DNA of 64,000 nucleotides from assembly GCF_032818155.1 (NCBI RefSeq), contig NZ_CP102590.1, positions 248,001 through 312,000 of the forward strand, given 5' to 3'. The notes under the pieces are model-generated. The model did no database searches, was not told the origin of the DNA, and was given only the letters and a program-made list of their open reading frames with translations. The stretch is from Niallia taxi. Its GTDB lineage: Bacteria > Bacillota > Bacilli > Bacillales > Cytobacillaceae. The position numbers and the translations under genes were made by a program. Every line of letters starts with the position of its first letter. Position 1 is the stretch's first letter. Below are positions 51,973 to 61,394 of the stretch, piece after piece.

Positions 51973-53185
51973 CCTCTTCTTCCTTTCTTTTTGGTACAGC
52001 ACGTAAAGTTAATGAAACGATAAAGGAGAGAGCCACAGCAGCAATCAAGAATATAAACGCTGCATTGTATGAACCATTAAATAAATCAATCAAGAATCCA
52101 ATCGCAAGTGGTGCAACAAAGCCGGCAATTTGTCCGCCGAAATTAACAATCCCAGAAGCGGAGCCGAACTTATCTGGTAAAATGAAGCTCGCTAATAACG
52201 CAAAGATTGATCCAAATGCAATTGATTTAAAGAAATAAACTAGTATTTGGAAAATGATTACGGAAGTTAATGTTTTTGATGAGTACATTCCGTAAATAAG
52301 TACTGCAGTTAAGATAGAGACAATACTTAGCAAGTATTTTTCTTTTTGCTGGAAGAACTTCATCATCAGCCATCCGCTCAAGGCTGCCCCAAGTCCTGCG
52401 GCAATGAATGGGAGCGGCACAAGAATCGAGATTGCTTTTAAGTCAACACCACGGACATTTAATAAATAAGTTGGCATCCATGAATCTAACCCCTTATTTA
52501 CAATACTTACACCGAAACAAATGATGACTAATTGCCAAATGATTGTGCTTTTTAATAGCTCTTTATAGCTGATAGAGTTTTTCGTTTTTGCTTGGGCTGC
52601 AGCTGTAGTTTGCTTCATTGGACGAAGCCAGAAGTAGTAGAAAACAGCGAAAACGATACCGATAACACCAATAATATAAAACGTGCTTCTCCAGCCAACA
52701 GCTAAAATTAGCGGTGCAATGACCAATGGTGCAATGGCACTGCCGACATAGTTAGAAGACAGCATACCTGTAACAGCTTTTGGTCGCTGAGACTGTGGGA
52801 ATACTTCAGAAACAGCCTTCAAGCTAGCTGTTGGATAAGCACCTTCACCAATACCGAAAAGTATACGGATAAACAATAAGGACACTAATGACCAAGCCAT
52901 ACCAGTCATCGCTGTGAAGACCGACCATAAGAGGATCGCAATAAGTGCGACAATATTGGAGCCGAACCTATCTGCTAGCCATCCACCTGGTATTTGCATT
53001 AGGGCATAACTGAAGAAGAAAACACTGACAACTAAACCAAGCTGTGTTGCATCAAGGCTGAATTCAGCCCCTATGTACGTTAAAGCAAGCGAAATGGCAG
53101 CCCTGTCGATATAACAGATACAATAGCCAATGTACACCAATGTAAATACAAAATATTTAGATCGAACTCCCTTTAACGTACTCAT
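51941..53185 (-). CDS. MFS transporter, anion:cation symporter type
   Basis: The protein is about 414 aa with 12 membrane segments. The N-terminal YIGYCICYIDRAAISLALTYI and the loop GGWLADRFGSN are typical of the ACS family that carries organic acids such as galactonate and glucarate. It overlaps the M20 peptidase gene at its start by 29 bases and the GntR gene at its end. The substrate is inferred to be an N-acyl amino acid or small peptide-like acid used by the neighbouring enzymes. Confidence 0.88.
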   Translation of the reverse strand: MSTLKGVRSKYFVFTLVYIGYCICYIDRAAISLALTYIGAEFSLDATQLGLVVSVFFFSYALMQIPGGWLADRFGSNIVALIAILLWSVFTAMTGMAWSLVSLLFIRILFGIGEGAYPTASLKAVSEVFPQSQRPKAVTGMLSSNYVGSAIAPLVIAPLILAVGWRSTFYIIGVIGIVFAVFYYFWLRPMKQTTAAAQAKTKNSISYKELLKSTIIWQLVIICFGVSIVNKGLDSWMPTYLLNVRGVDLKAISILVPLPFIAAGLGAALSGWLMMKFFQQKEKYLLSIVSILTAVLIYGMYSSKTLTSVIIFQILVYFFKSIAFGSIFALLASFILPDKFGSASGIVNFGGQIAGFVAPLAIGFLIDLFNGSYNAAFIFLIAAVALSFIVSLTLRAVPKRKEEEDVTANPTIAQ

Positions 53186-54551
53186 CTTCCTTCACTCCGC
53201 CCTCTATAATTTTAGAAATTTCCGAGATAATATGATAAGTAGATTTAATACCACTTTCAAAATTAACAAGCTTAAGATTTTCATTCGGCGCATGATTCGC
53301 TTGATCAAAGTTAGCATAAGGAACAATAAGAACTGGAACATTTAAAATATCTGTCCACACATAGTTTGGCAATGTTCCCGGCATAACCGGCTCTAAAATA
53401 GGGTCTGTGCCGAAGCCTTGTTTAAGTGCTGCCAATACTGGCTTAACAAAAATGGAATCAATGTTTGTACTAGACGGAGGAGTGGAAACCATTTTTATAA
53501 CAGAAACGCCTTCAATTGGTTCAATCATTTTTTCGATATTTTGATAGATTTCATCAGGGTTTTGCTTGCCGACAAGACGCATGTCTAATTTCAGCAATGC
53601 TTTTGATGGAATAACCGTTTTTGCGCCTGCATCAACATAACCACTGTTAATACCTGAGATATTTAGGGTTGGTTCATACATTAATTTTGTGAAGTATTCT
53701 TCTTGGGAGAGTGTCAGGTTAGGTAGCCCGATCTTAGCTGCTAATGTTTCATTATCATATGGAATCTGATTTAATATCGCTTTTTCTTGCTCATTTGGTG
53801 CTTGTACGCCTTTATAGAAGTCTTTAATTGCCACCTTGCCATCATTACCCTGCATTTGTGACAATAATTCCACTATCTTCCAAGCAGGATTTTTAATAAT
53901 ATTGCCAGTGTTTCCAGAATGATTATCCTGGCTTGCAGAAACTGCCTCAAGCTCTATATATAACATTCCGCGAACACCAAGACGAAGCACAGGTGCGCCG
54001 CTTTCATGACACGAGCCGTCGATGGAAATCGCTAAATCTGATTTTAATAAATCATCCTTATGCTGTTCGACAAAGCTTCCAAGGTTTGCACTGCCTTGCT
54101 CTTCCTCTCCTTCAAACACAAATTTCACATGAAAAGGAAGCTGTTTATGTATTTCTAAATAAGCCTTTATCCCAAGCAATTGCGCCATTAGCTGCCCTTT
54201 ATTATCACCAACACCACGGCCATACAAGCGGCCATCTCTTACGTTTGGCTCAAATGGCGGGCTAACCCATGCATCAACAGGATCTGGTGCCATCACATCG
54301 TAATGACCATACAATAAGACAGTAAAATCCTGCTGTCCTTTTATTTCCCCAAACACAATCGGGTGACCAGCAGTTTGAATGACCTGCGTTTTAGCTTGAA
54401 TGCTTTCTAGTAGCGCAGATACCTTTTCTACCGTTTCCTGCATCCCTTCACCGCTGGAGCTTATACTCTTTTGTTTAACAAGTGCGATAAGTTCATCTAT
54501 ATTCTTCGTTCTGTTCGAATCAACAAATTCTTGAATATTAGTAGCTGCCAC
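53157..54551 (-). CDS. M20-family metallopeptidase (dipeptidase/deacylase)
   Basis: The cytoplasmic di-zinc hydrolase is about 464 aa. Metal ligands lie in LLYGHYDVM, GRGVGDNKGQ (bridging Asp), FEGEEEQGS (catalytic Glu pair) and SIDGSC, with a late His in FDQANHAPNE. GTG 54551 is chosen because AAGGAGG lies 7 bases upstream; a longer ATG form would cover the ATTGTCGACAAT operator. Together with the racemase it could convert D-configured or epimerised N-acyl amino acids or dipeptides into free L-amino acids. Confidence 0.9.
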   Translation of the reverse strand: MAATNIQEFVDSNRTKNIDELIALVKQKSISSSGEGMQETVEKVSALLESIQAKTQVIQTAGHPIVFGEIKGQQDFTVLLYGHYDVMAPDPVDAWVSPPFEPNVRDGRLYGRGVGDNKGQLMAQLLGIKAYLEIHKQLPFHVKFVFEGEEEQGSANLGSFVEQHKDDLLKSDLAISIDGSCHESGAPVLRLGVRGMLYIELEAVSASQDNHSGNTGNIIKNPAWKIVELLSQMQGNDGKVAIKDFYKGVQAPNEQEKAILNQIPYDNETLAAKIGLPNLTLSQEEYFTKLMYEPTLNISGINSGYVDAGAKTVIPSKALLKLDMRLVGKQNPDEIYQNIEKMIEPIEGVSVIKMVSTPPSSTNIDSIFVKPVLAALKQGFGTDPILEPVMPGTLPNYVWTDILNVPVLIVPYANFDQANHAPNENLKLVNFESGIKSTYHIISEISKIIEGGVKEDEYVKGSSI

Positions 54552-54576
54552 ACTAAAACCTCCTTCACCATTGTCG

Positions 54577-54588
54577 ATTGTCGACAAT
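54577..54588 (-). promoter_or_regulatory. Operator palindrome ATTGTCGACAAT
   Basis: This perfect 12-bp palindrome lies 25 bases upstream of the M20 start codon, with an extra half-site TTGTCGA at 54571-54577. It is a candidate site for the FCD-type GntR regulator encoded in the same operon. Confidence 0.65.
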
Positions 54589-55244
54589 TTCTAATCAATA
54601 AGTTACTACCTTGAATACAAGAAGTCAATATATTTTCAGAAAATTATCTATATTAGATTTATTTGGATATGATGCTTTTTTGAGATAAGATGGTTGATTT
54701 ATTATTGTGGGATAGAAACTATGAAACTTATGATTGGTATATAAGAAAAGGTGGAATATTGGTTTCCTCCCTTTATGTGTGGCAAAATTGGTTTTTCTTT
54801 ATTGCTTATTTTTTAAATTAATTTTGCATTTATTTGGATACGTAAAATTTATTATTCGTTAGTTAATCCATGCTCTTCGTTTCTTATTTCGACTTGTTTA
54901 TCTGTGCGAATTGGTATCCTATCTAATTGCTGTAATGTTTTCCAAATCATCAGAATAAACAGCTTAAGTCCCGTTTGGTCAATGTCTTAACATATAACTT
55001 TACCTCATTTCTTAAAAGCATTCCTTCCAGTTGAAAACCTACTTCTCCTCATCATCACATATTCTTACTATATATGACTGTGCAACTCATATAACCCTAA
55101 TTTTATAACATACCTTAGTTTAATTTTCATAAAAAAACAGCTTTAAAATGTTACTAAAAAAGCACCTACTTCCGAATTAATGGGAGTAAAATCGTTGCCC
55201 TTTCCGTGAAAAGTAAATATAGCGTTTGAGTCATAATCTATAAA
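54589..55244. other. AT-rich region between the racemase-peptidase and malonate operons
   Basis: The first part should hold the promoter of the M20-MFS-GntR-racemase operon, but I could not fix one. A decayed mdcG-like fragment lies at 54852-54986 (listed separately). I saw nothing else that could be supported. Confidence 0.5.
54852..54986 (-). pseudogene. Decayed fragment of a second mdcG
   Basis: A 44-codon minus-strand frame contains LQQLDRIPIRTDKQVEIRN, which aligns with LEKLDSLQIRADIQIETNN of the intact mdcG 0.6 kb away (about 41% identity over 22 residues, more counting similar residues). At DNA level the parallel is also visible in plus-strand CTATCTAATT and GTTTCT stretches. The rest of the gene is missing and no ribosome binding site is present. 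It probably results from an old duplication followed by loss. Confidence 0.55.
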
Positions 55245-55293
55245 AATAAAATAGACTGCCCGCAAACCTAAATTACAATAAGTTTGTAGACAG
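55245..55293 (-). terminator. Terminator of the malonate decarboxylase operon
   Basis: On the minus strand a 12-bp stem (55282-55293 with 55256-55267, two G-U pairs and one mismatch) is followed by a long U-rich run. It lies 60 bases after the mdcG stop. Confidence 0.75.
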
Positions 55294-55352
55294 CTTAAAG
55301 AGAAAAGTATTTCCCCACTTACTTATAATTAGTTTCTATTAGACCTCCTCTA

Positions 55353-55967
55353 TTACCAAGGGTTATAAACTAATTCAGGTCCTTTTTGGGTGCGTAAAAT
55401 CAATGAGTCTGTTCGTTTATTTATCCATTCTCGCAGTAAAAATGCGCCATTATTTGTTTCTATTTGGATATCTGCGCGGATTTGTAAGCTATCTAATTTC
55501 TCCAGTACCTCTATTGCCTCGTTTTTATTAATCGGATGTGGTGCATATACGACGATATCAAGGTCGCTTGTGGCTTTTAATGCTGGGTATCCAGTTGCTA
55601 TTTCGAAGCCTGCACTGCCTGTTGGACCCCATTGCCAGTCACCCATGATTTCTGCCACTTTATCGATGCTTTTTAAAACAGGCAGTTCTCGTCTTTGTGC
55701 GTCAAGTAAATTCCAGCTTTTTTGTTGTGCCAGCATGTATGGAGTGATAATCTCTTCGATTCCGTTGCGATGTAATATTGCTGCTTGCCGCTGATTACGT
55801 TGCTCGCCTCGGATACCTACAGGAATGAAATCATTTGTTTGTTCTGCTCGGCGCACGACAACGAATGGGGCACTCCTTAATGAGGCAGTGACCCATTCGT
55901 TGTCTTCCTTCCATTCCAGCAGTGATAGATCAGAGACTTTTATTAAGTCATGTGGCTGAATTACCAT
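55353..55967 (-). CDS. mdcG: Phosphoribosyl-dephospho-CoA transferase (holo-ACP synthase of malonate decarboxylase)
   Basis: MdcG, about 204 aa, attaches the 2'-(5''-triphosphoribosyl)-3'-dephospho-CoA prosthetic group to the acyl carrier subunit MdcC. The nucleotidyltransferase acidic pair is seen in ATSDLDIVVYAP (about residues 131-142). The N-terminal HDLIKVSDL and RSAPFVVVRRAE stretches fit the family. It is the last gene of the operon, overlapping the fused decarboxylase gene by 7 bases. Confidence 0.92.
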   Translation of the reverse strand: MVIQPHDLIKVSDLSLLEWKEDNEWVTASLRSAPFVVVRRAEQTNDFIPVGIRGEQRNQRQAAILHRNGIEEIITPYMLAQQKSWNLLDAQRRELPVLKSIDKVAEIMGDWQWGPTGSAGFEIATGYPALKATSDLDIVVYAPHPINKNEAIEVLEKLDSLQIRADIQIETNNGAFLLREWINKRTDSLILRTQKGPELVYNPW

Positions 55968-57634
55968 TGCTGTCTCAGCATTTTACGGACCTTCAGTGTT
56001 GCAGCACGTCCACCGTTTATTGCTTCGTCTGTTTGCAGACGGAAGCTTAAATCAGTCGCTGCATCATTTGTACTCGCAATTGCCTCATGCAATGTTTGTT
56101 CTACTGTTTTTAAATCATGTTCTGTCGGTGAATCGGCGTTAATATTGGTAAGTAATTTATACAGCGGTCCTAATGAATGATAGCTGTGAACATCATACGC
56201 CATAGACGGCACTGACTTTGTTGCTTTTTCCAGCTGTTCGATCGTGCGCTTTGTTATTCTCGCTGCTGACGCTTTTGACATTGCTTGAATGTTAATTTTG
56301 TCATCGTCTAATGCGATAAGACGGTTCGACTGCAAGCCATGTGCTAAAAAGGCCCCGGAAATGGCATTGCCGCAAATTAGCCCGATAACTGGGTGACCCT
56401 TTTGTCTTGCTGTTGCATACGCATCTGCACTTGCGGCAAGTGCTAAGCTGATGCCAACCAGTTCCTCTTTATAGCCATATGCCTGGCTTGGCACATCAAT
56501 TACGGCGATAATTGGGCGTTTGACTTCTTTATCAGCATCTTGACTTATAACATCGCGTACTATTTGTGCTGCAGTCCAGCCTTCAAGCAGTCCTACTTCC
56601 CCATTGCGAGCTCGAGGAAAATGATTATTCGCATCTGGAACAATCGCAATATAGCGAGCTGATTGACCATTTTTGATTACATCGGCCGCTAATACAGATG
56701 GTGTTGCACCTGTCGGATGAGTGATGCCAGTCAGTTCAGAGAACCATTTATAGCCTCTTGATTGTGAAATGTCTGCATTCCCGTCTTCCGCCATTGGTAC
56801 GGCCTGCTTTTCCGCTTGATGCTGTTTAAAGTAATCTGCATACTTTTCAGGATTCCATTCTGCAGAAGAATCGATTCCTTTAAGTAATGAAAGATGGAAG
56901 TCAACCTGTTCTGTTTTGGCAGGTCTTTTGCCTTTAGATAGCGCCACCTTAATTGCCTCAGCTATCGACTCCATGTCATCTTCTACTACTTGATCAAGCA
57001 GCCCCGTTCTAACGCGTTGTTTTGCACCAATTGTATTCCAAATCAATGCCTTGTCACTTGAATCAAATTCCAAAACACCAGCCTCTTGCTCAATTACCTC
57101 TGGTCCATTCAGTCCTAAGCGGGCTTTGTTTGTGGCAAGCAATGTTGTGCAAAGTTCAGCGACAATCGACATGCCACCGAATGCACCGACTCGACCTGGA
57201 ACCAAACCAACTACAGGGACATAATGACGTAATGCAACAATTTGATTCGCAATTTCGGAAATTGATAATAGCCCATAATTCGCTTCCTGAAGGCGCACAC
57301 CGCCAGTATCAAATAAGATAATCGGATAAACAGCATTGCCTTGTTTATTATCTTCCAAAGCCAGTTCAAGTGCTCCAGCAATTTTCGCACCGCTGACCTC
57401 GCCAATACCGCCACCTTGAAACGAACCTTCTAATGAAATAATGACAACATTTTTCTGATTGATTTGTCCGCGCGCAATTATAACACCATCATCGCTTTGT
57501 GGAACGATTCCTTGTGGCTCTAGGTGCGGTGACTGCATTTTATCAAGAGGTCCCAGCAATTCACGGTAAGTGTCTTTATCCAATAACGCTTTTGCCCGCT
57601 CACGTCCATTCAATTCTACTAAACTATTCCTCAA
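55961..57634 (-). CDS. mdcD/mdcE: Malonate decarboxylase beta-gamma fusion (carboxyltransferase-type decarboxylase)
   Basis: The protein, about 557 aa, decarboxylates malonyl-S-ACP to acetyl-S-ACP. The first half (to about residue 275) matches MdcD, with VIISLEGSFQGGGIGEVSGAKIAGALELAL and RVGAFGGMSIVAE. The second half matches MdcE, with GEVGLLEGWTAAQIVRD, AVIDVPSQAYGYKEE and GNAISGAFLAHG. In Klebsiella and Pseudomonas these are two polypeptides; here one continuous frame covers both. The TTG start has GGAGGTG 7 bases upstream and overlaps mdcC by 11 bases. Confidence 0.93.
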   Translation of the reverse strand: MRNSLVELNGRERAKALLDKDTYRELLGPLDKMQSPHLEPQGIVPQSDDGVIIARGQINQKNVVIISLEGSFQGGGIGEVSGAKIAGALELALEDNKQGNAVYPIILFDTGGVRLQEANYGLLSISEIANQIVALRHYVPVVGLVPGRVGAFGGMSIVAELCTTLLATNKARLGLNGPEVIEQEAGVLEFDSSDKALIWNTIGAKQRVRTGLLDQVVEDDMESIAEAIKVALSKGKRPAKTEQVDFHLSLLKGIDSSAEWNPEKYADYFKQHQAEKQAVPMAEDGNADISQSRGYKWFSELTGITHPTGATPSVLAADVIKNGQSARYIAIVPDANNHFPRARNGEVGLLEGWTAAQIVRDVISQDADKEVKRPIIAVIDVPSQAYGYKEELVGISLALAASADAYATARQKGHPVIGLICGNAISGAFLAHGLQSNRLIALDDDKINIQAMSKASAARITKRTIEQLEKATKSVPSMAYDVHSYHSLGPLYKLLTNINADSPTEHDLKTVEQTLHEAIASTNDAATDLSFRLQTDEAINGGRAATLKVRKMLRQQW

Positions 57635-57923
57635 TTCTGAGCACCTCCAATGCTTGGGTAAGCCTTAATTGGACCACACCTGGTGTTGCACCAAAATCAT
57701 GTATTGTAATATTTGCGGTGATAGGATAGCGATTGAAAAAACGTTCCAATACATTTCCCCATACCTCGCCAAAGCCATCACTGCCTGTAAGTACACTAAC
57801 TTCCGTTGTCGTTCCCTCAACCGGCTCGATAATAATTTCCAAATCTCCTGACCCGACAACACCAATATGTGTGGCGGACTGAATCGGTTTAGAAGTTTCA
57901 AATTGAAACTGTAGTTTTTCCAT
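57624..57923 (-). CDS. mdcC: Malonate decarboxylase acyl carrier protein (delta subunit)
   Basis: MdcC, about 99 aa, carries the dephospho-CoA-derived prosthetic group on a serine in the N-terminal GVVGSGDLEI motif (about residue 25). The region HDFGATPGVVQLRLTQALE near the C-terminus is conserved. It starts at ATG 57923 with GGAGGTG 8 bases upstream. It lies between mdcB and the fused mdcDE. Confidence 0.95.
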   Translation of the reverse strand: MEKLQFQFETSKPIQSATHIGVVGSGDLEIIIEPVEGTTTEVSVLTGSDGFGEVWGNVLERFFNRYPITANITIHDFGATPGVVQLRLTQALEVLRIEE

Positions 57924-57941
57924 TCATGAACACCTCCGTAA

Positions 57942-58760
57942 TTAACTGACTAAAAATATTGTCGCTGCTAATAAATCAGCGCTTCCTCCTGGTGAAAGCC
58001 GTTTGGATTTGCAGTAGGCAGATAAGCATTGAAAAATGTCTCTGCCCAGTTCTGTCGCAAATCCCCCATTTTCTAAAAACTCGTGTGCCATGCTTTTTAT
58101 TTCTACTAAATTCGCCCAGTCTCCACGGTGCAAAATACATGTATCGTCAACCGTTGCCATTAAGGATAAGAGGGCATCAATTCGGGCAGCATCCTCCGTC
58201 TTCCCTAGAGTACGGGCATTTATCAATGCAGGCAATGATGCATGACGAATATGAGGAAAACCAAGCTGTGCTTCTTCCTCCGCACCCATAACAGGATACT
58301 TCTTTTTTACGGCCTGTCCGTGGGTTTTGCTTATTGGTCTGTAGCGATCTTGATAGGATGCAATTCTTCCTGCTGTTTCTAATATCTTTATAGGGTTTTG
58401 CTCCTCTGGATTCGTTGCCTTTGCACTAACCAATAACCCTAATGCCCAAATAGCACCTTTATGTGTATTAACTCCATTTGTAGCGGAAAGCATCGTCTGC
58501 TCCCCTTGCCTTCCAATTGCAGCTATTTTCTCACGCAGCTCTTGATTGACAGGATGGAGATAGGAAACAGAAGCAATTTCTCTGAATGTCTCTTCTAATG
58601 CATATGCTGATGTCAGCATGAGTTCAAGAGACATATCAGCATGTGAGCCACTATTGTCTGCATCAACTAAACCTGGCTTAGGTGTCAGCATCGCTTCATC
58701 AATTAACGCTTTTACCGCTTTTGCAGCCAATGCCTCCTCAAGAGTTGCAGCAAATAGCAT
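57942..58760 (-). CDS. mdcB: Triphosphoribosyl-dephospho-CoA synthase
   Basis: MdcB, about 272 aa, makes the prosthetic group precursor from dephospho-CoA and ATP. Family motifs are MLTPKPGLVDADNSGSHADM (about residues 24-43), GVNTHKGAIWALGLL and SPGGSADLLAATIFL at the C-terminus. ATG 58760 overlaps the mdcA stop (TAATG) with GGAG upstream; a longer frame from 58811 would lie inside mdcA. Confidence 0.94.
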   Translation of the reverse strand: MLFAATLEEALAAKAVKALIDEAMLTPKPGLVDADNSGSHADMSLELMLTSAYALEETFREIASVSYLHPVNQELREKIAAIGRQGEQTMLSATNGVNTHKGAIWALGLLVSAKATNPEEQNPIKILETAGRIASYQDRYRPISKTHGQAVKKKYPVMGAEEEAQLGFPHIRHASLPALINARTLGKTEDAARIDALLSLMATVDDTCILHRGDWANLVEIKSMAHEFLENGGFATELGRDIFQCLSAYCKSKRLSPGGSADLLAATIFLVS

Positions 58761-60394
58761 TAAGACCAGCTCCGGAATTTCGCAGGTGGCTCGTAAAGGC
58801 CCTCTGACCATTCTACTAGGTCACTAACAGACTGTGCGGCAAGCAGGGAGCGTTTAGCTTGCTGTCTGGCAATGCCAAGATCCTCTGGATAGGCGACAAT
58901 GCCTTGGTCTCTAAGACTTTTAACGTCCTTTTCTATGCTTTCCATACCTAACGGTGTAACACCGGCGATTGCAGCAAGGGCTTTTTTCCGTTCTTCTAAG
59001 CTATCAGACTTATAAAGATAAGCGATGCCTTCTTCTGTAATTACATGTGTCACATCATCGCCGTAAATCATCGTTGGTGTAACCGCAAGTCCTGATTGTG
59101 TTTTTACTTGTATCGCATCTAAAGACTCAACAAACACCGGCTTTTTATTTGCACCAAATGTTTCAACCATTTGCACAACAAGCTTTCGGCCTTTCGCAAG
59201 CTCATGCGGTTTTTCAATCATATCAAGCCATGCTGGTGTTGCATGACGGCGTCCGCGTGGATCATGCCCCATATTTGGTGCACCGCCAAAACCTGCTAAC
59301 CGTCCTGCAGTTACAGTTGAAGAGTTTGCTTGAGCGTCCATTTGCAGTGTGGAACCGATAAACATATCAACCGCAAATTGGCCCGCTACTTGACATAATG
59401 CACGATTGGAGCGCATCGAGCCGTCTTTACCGACGAAAAAGATATCTGGTCTTGCCGCAATATACTTCTCCATGCCGACTTCACTGCCGAAGCTGTGAAT
59501 ACTCTCGACCCAGCCGCTTTCAATTGCCGGTATTAAGGTTGGGTGAGGATTTAATGCCCAGTTTCTAGCAATCTTTCCTTTTAAGCCAAGCTGTTCCCCG
59601 TATGTTGGCAGCAATAGCTCGATAGCTGCTGTATTAAAGCCAATTCCATGATTTAAGGATTGCACCTGATGCTTTCCATACACCCCTTTAATGGCCATCA
59701 TCCCCATCAACACTTGTAATTCGGTGATGTTTTGCGGATCACGTGTAAACAATGCTTCAATAGCATATGGCTTATCAGCTTTCACCACTACATCGACCCA
59801 TGAACCTGGTATATCAACACGAGGCAATTCATCAACAATGTCATTTACCTGCACAATGACAATTCCGTCTTTAAAAGCAGCCGCTTCTACAATCGTCGGT
59901 GTCTCTTCGGTGTTATTGCCTGTATACAAATTTCCGTCTCGATCCGCTTTATCTGCCGCAACTAACACGACATCTGGAATTAAATCGATAAACAATCGTC
60001 CAAATAACTCTAAGTATGTATGTATATCGCCTAGCTTCAACGTGCCATCCTCAATCATTTGCGCAACACGCAGACTTTGCGAACCAGAATAGGAAAAATC
60101 AATTTTTGAGGCAATTCCATAGTCAAATATATCTAAATGTTCAGGCATTGAAATGCTCGACATAATCATATGCAGATCATTTACCTTCGAAGGATCCACT
60201 TCTAATAGTTTTTTAGAGAGGAAGGATGCTTGCTTTTGATTATCCCCTTCTAACACTACCTTCGAGCCTGGTTCAATCAGCAGCTCCATTAATTCCACAA
60301 TCCGCGATGTGTCTACAAATTTTCCGTTCAGCAAGCGGCTTGCTTTTTCTAATTTCGCTCGTTTTTTATCACGCTTTTGCGTCCATTTATTCAC
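58760..60394 (-). CDS. mdcA: Malonate decarboxylase alpha subunit (acetyl-S-ACP:malonate ACP transferase)
   Basis: MdcA, about 544 aa, exchanges acetyl for malonyl on the carrier protein, keeping the cycle going without biotin or CoA. Conserved stretches include VVLEGDNQKQASFLSKKL (about residues 47-64), NHGIGFNTAAIELLLPTYGE and GAPNMGHDPRGRRHATPAW. GTG 60394 is favoured: AAGGAG lies 8 bases upstream and the codon overlaps the mdcH stop (GTGA). An ATG six codons earlier lacks such a site. Confidence 0.95.
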   Translation of the reverse strand: MNKWTQKRDKKRAKLEKASRLLNGKFVDTSRIVELMELLIEPGSKVVLEGDNQKQASFLSKKLLEVDPSKVNDLHMIMSSISMPEHLDIFDYGIASKIDFSYSGSQSLRVAQMIEDGTLKLGDIHTYLELFGRLFIDLIPDVVLVAADKADRDGNLYTGNNTEETPTIVEAAAFKDGIVIVQVNDIVDELPRVDIPGSWVDVVVKADKPYAIEALFTRDPQNITELQVLMGMMAIKGVYGKHQVQSLNHGIGFNTAAIELLLPTYGEQLGLKGKIARNWALNPHPTLIPAIESGWVESIHSFGSEVGMEKYIAARPDIFFVGKDGSMRSNRALCQVAGQFAVDMFIGSTLQMDAQANSSTVTAGRLAGFGGAPNMGHDPRGRRHATPAWLDMIEKPHELAKGRKLVVQMVETFGANKKPVFVESLDAIQVKTQSGLAVTPTMIYGDDVTHVITEEGIAYLYKSDSLEERKKALAAIAGVTPLGMESIEKDVKSLRDQGIVAYPEDLGIARQQAKRSLLAAQSVSDLVEWSEGLYEPPAKFRSWS

Positions 60395-61302
60395 TCTGCT
60401 TGCTCCTTCCATTTATTAAGTAAGTATCTTGCTGCTTCAAGACCGACCTCACCAACAGTGATTTGCTTTGTTGTTCCATGTGCTTGCTTAACAAGGTTTG
60501 TTAAAACATTACCAGGCGGCATTTCTACAAAAGTATCCGCACCTGACTCTACACATATCTCAGCCATATCATGCCAGCGCACAGGATACGCAACATTCAA
60601 AGCCAAGTCTTCAGCAATTTTGTCTTTTTGTCTTAAAATCCTTCCAGTGTGATTTGCTAAATAAGGAATTTTCGGATTATTTAAGGTAAACGTTCCTACT
60701 AACTTCAGCAGCTCTTGTGAAACATCAGCCATTAATGGGCAGTGTGATGGGATTGCTACTTTAAGCATTGTTGTTTTTCTGGCGCCGAGCTTTTGGGCAT
60801 GTTGGAAAGCTGTATGAATACCTTCAACTGATCCAGACACAGCAATTTGCTGTTCTGCGTTAATATTGGACAGATACACCGGCAATGCTTCTGTATGGGA
60901 AAGCTCAACTGCCTTTTTCACCTCACGCTCTGTAAGACCGCTGATAACACCCATTCCATAACCGTCTGGATATGCTTCCTCAGTCAGCTTCGCCCGCTGA
61001 TACACTAGTTTAATAGCATCGTCAAAAGTCAATACACCCGCAATAACAGCCGCCGCAAATGCACCAATCGAATGCCCTGCCACAAACTGGGGCTGAATTC
61101 CCTGCTTCATTAACTCTCTTGCTGCCGCTACTCCTTTCACAAACAAAGCTAACTGCACCCAGAAAGTCGATTGAAAAGCGTACTCATCATCTCTTAAAGT
61201 AATTCCAATATTCTCTTTGACTTGATTCACATAGTCTGGCACATCACTCAGCATTCCAGGAATTTGTGCACCTTGCCCTGGAAAGGTAAAGGCAATTTTC
61301 AT
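60391..61302 (-). CDS. mdcH: Malonyl-CoA:ACP transacylase of malonate decarboxylase
   Basis: MdcH, about 303 aa, primes the decarboxylase by loading malonyl onto the new carrier protein. FabD-type motifs are FTFPGQGAQIPGML at the N-terminus, the nucleophile Ser in AGHSIGAFAAA (about residue 85) and the catalytic His in AIPSHCPLM. ATG 61302 follows AGGAGCG. It is the first gene of this operon, so the order is H-A-B-C-D/E-G, unlike mdcABCDEGH in Klebsiella and Pseudomonas. FabD of fatty acid synthesis is excluded by context. Confidence 0.93.
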   Translation of the reverse strand: MKIAFTFPGQGAQIPGMLSDVPDYVNQVKENIGITLRDDEYAFQSTFWVQLALFVKGVAAARELMKQGIQPQFVAGHSIGAFAAAVIAGVLTFDDAIKLVYQRAKLTEEAYPDGYGMGVISGLTEREVKKAVELSHTEALPVYLSNINAEQQIAVSGSVEGIHTAFQHAQKLGARKTTMLKVAIPSHCPLMADVSQELLKLVGTFTLNNPKIPYLANHTGRILRQKDKIAEDLALNVAYPVRWHDMAEICVESGADTFVEMPPGNVLTNLVKQAHGTTKQITVGEVGLEAARYLLNKWKEQAE

Positions 61303-61394
61303 GCTTTTCGCTCCTAAAGGTTTATACAATTCTTTACAAACTTTATTTTAATGTGTTTCAATAAAAAATAAAAATATATTTTCGGCACCGATTA

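Noticed and set aside
55160..55190. Second copy of the recombinase core site (ACTTCCGAATTAATGGGAGT)
   Set aside because: Only the first eight bases agree and the second arm does not pair, so it is not a copy.
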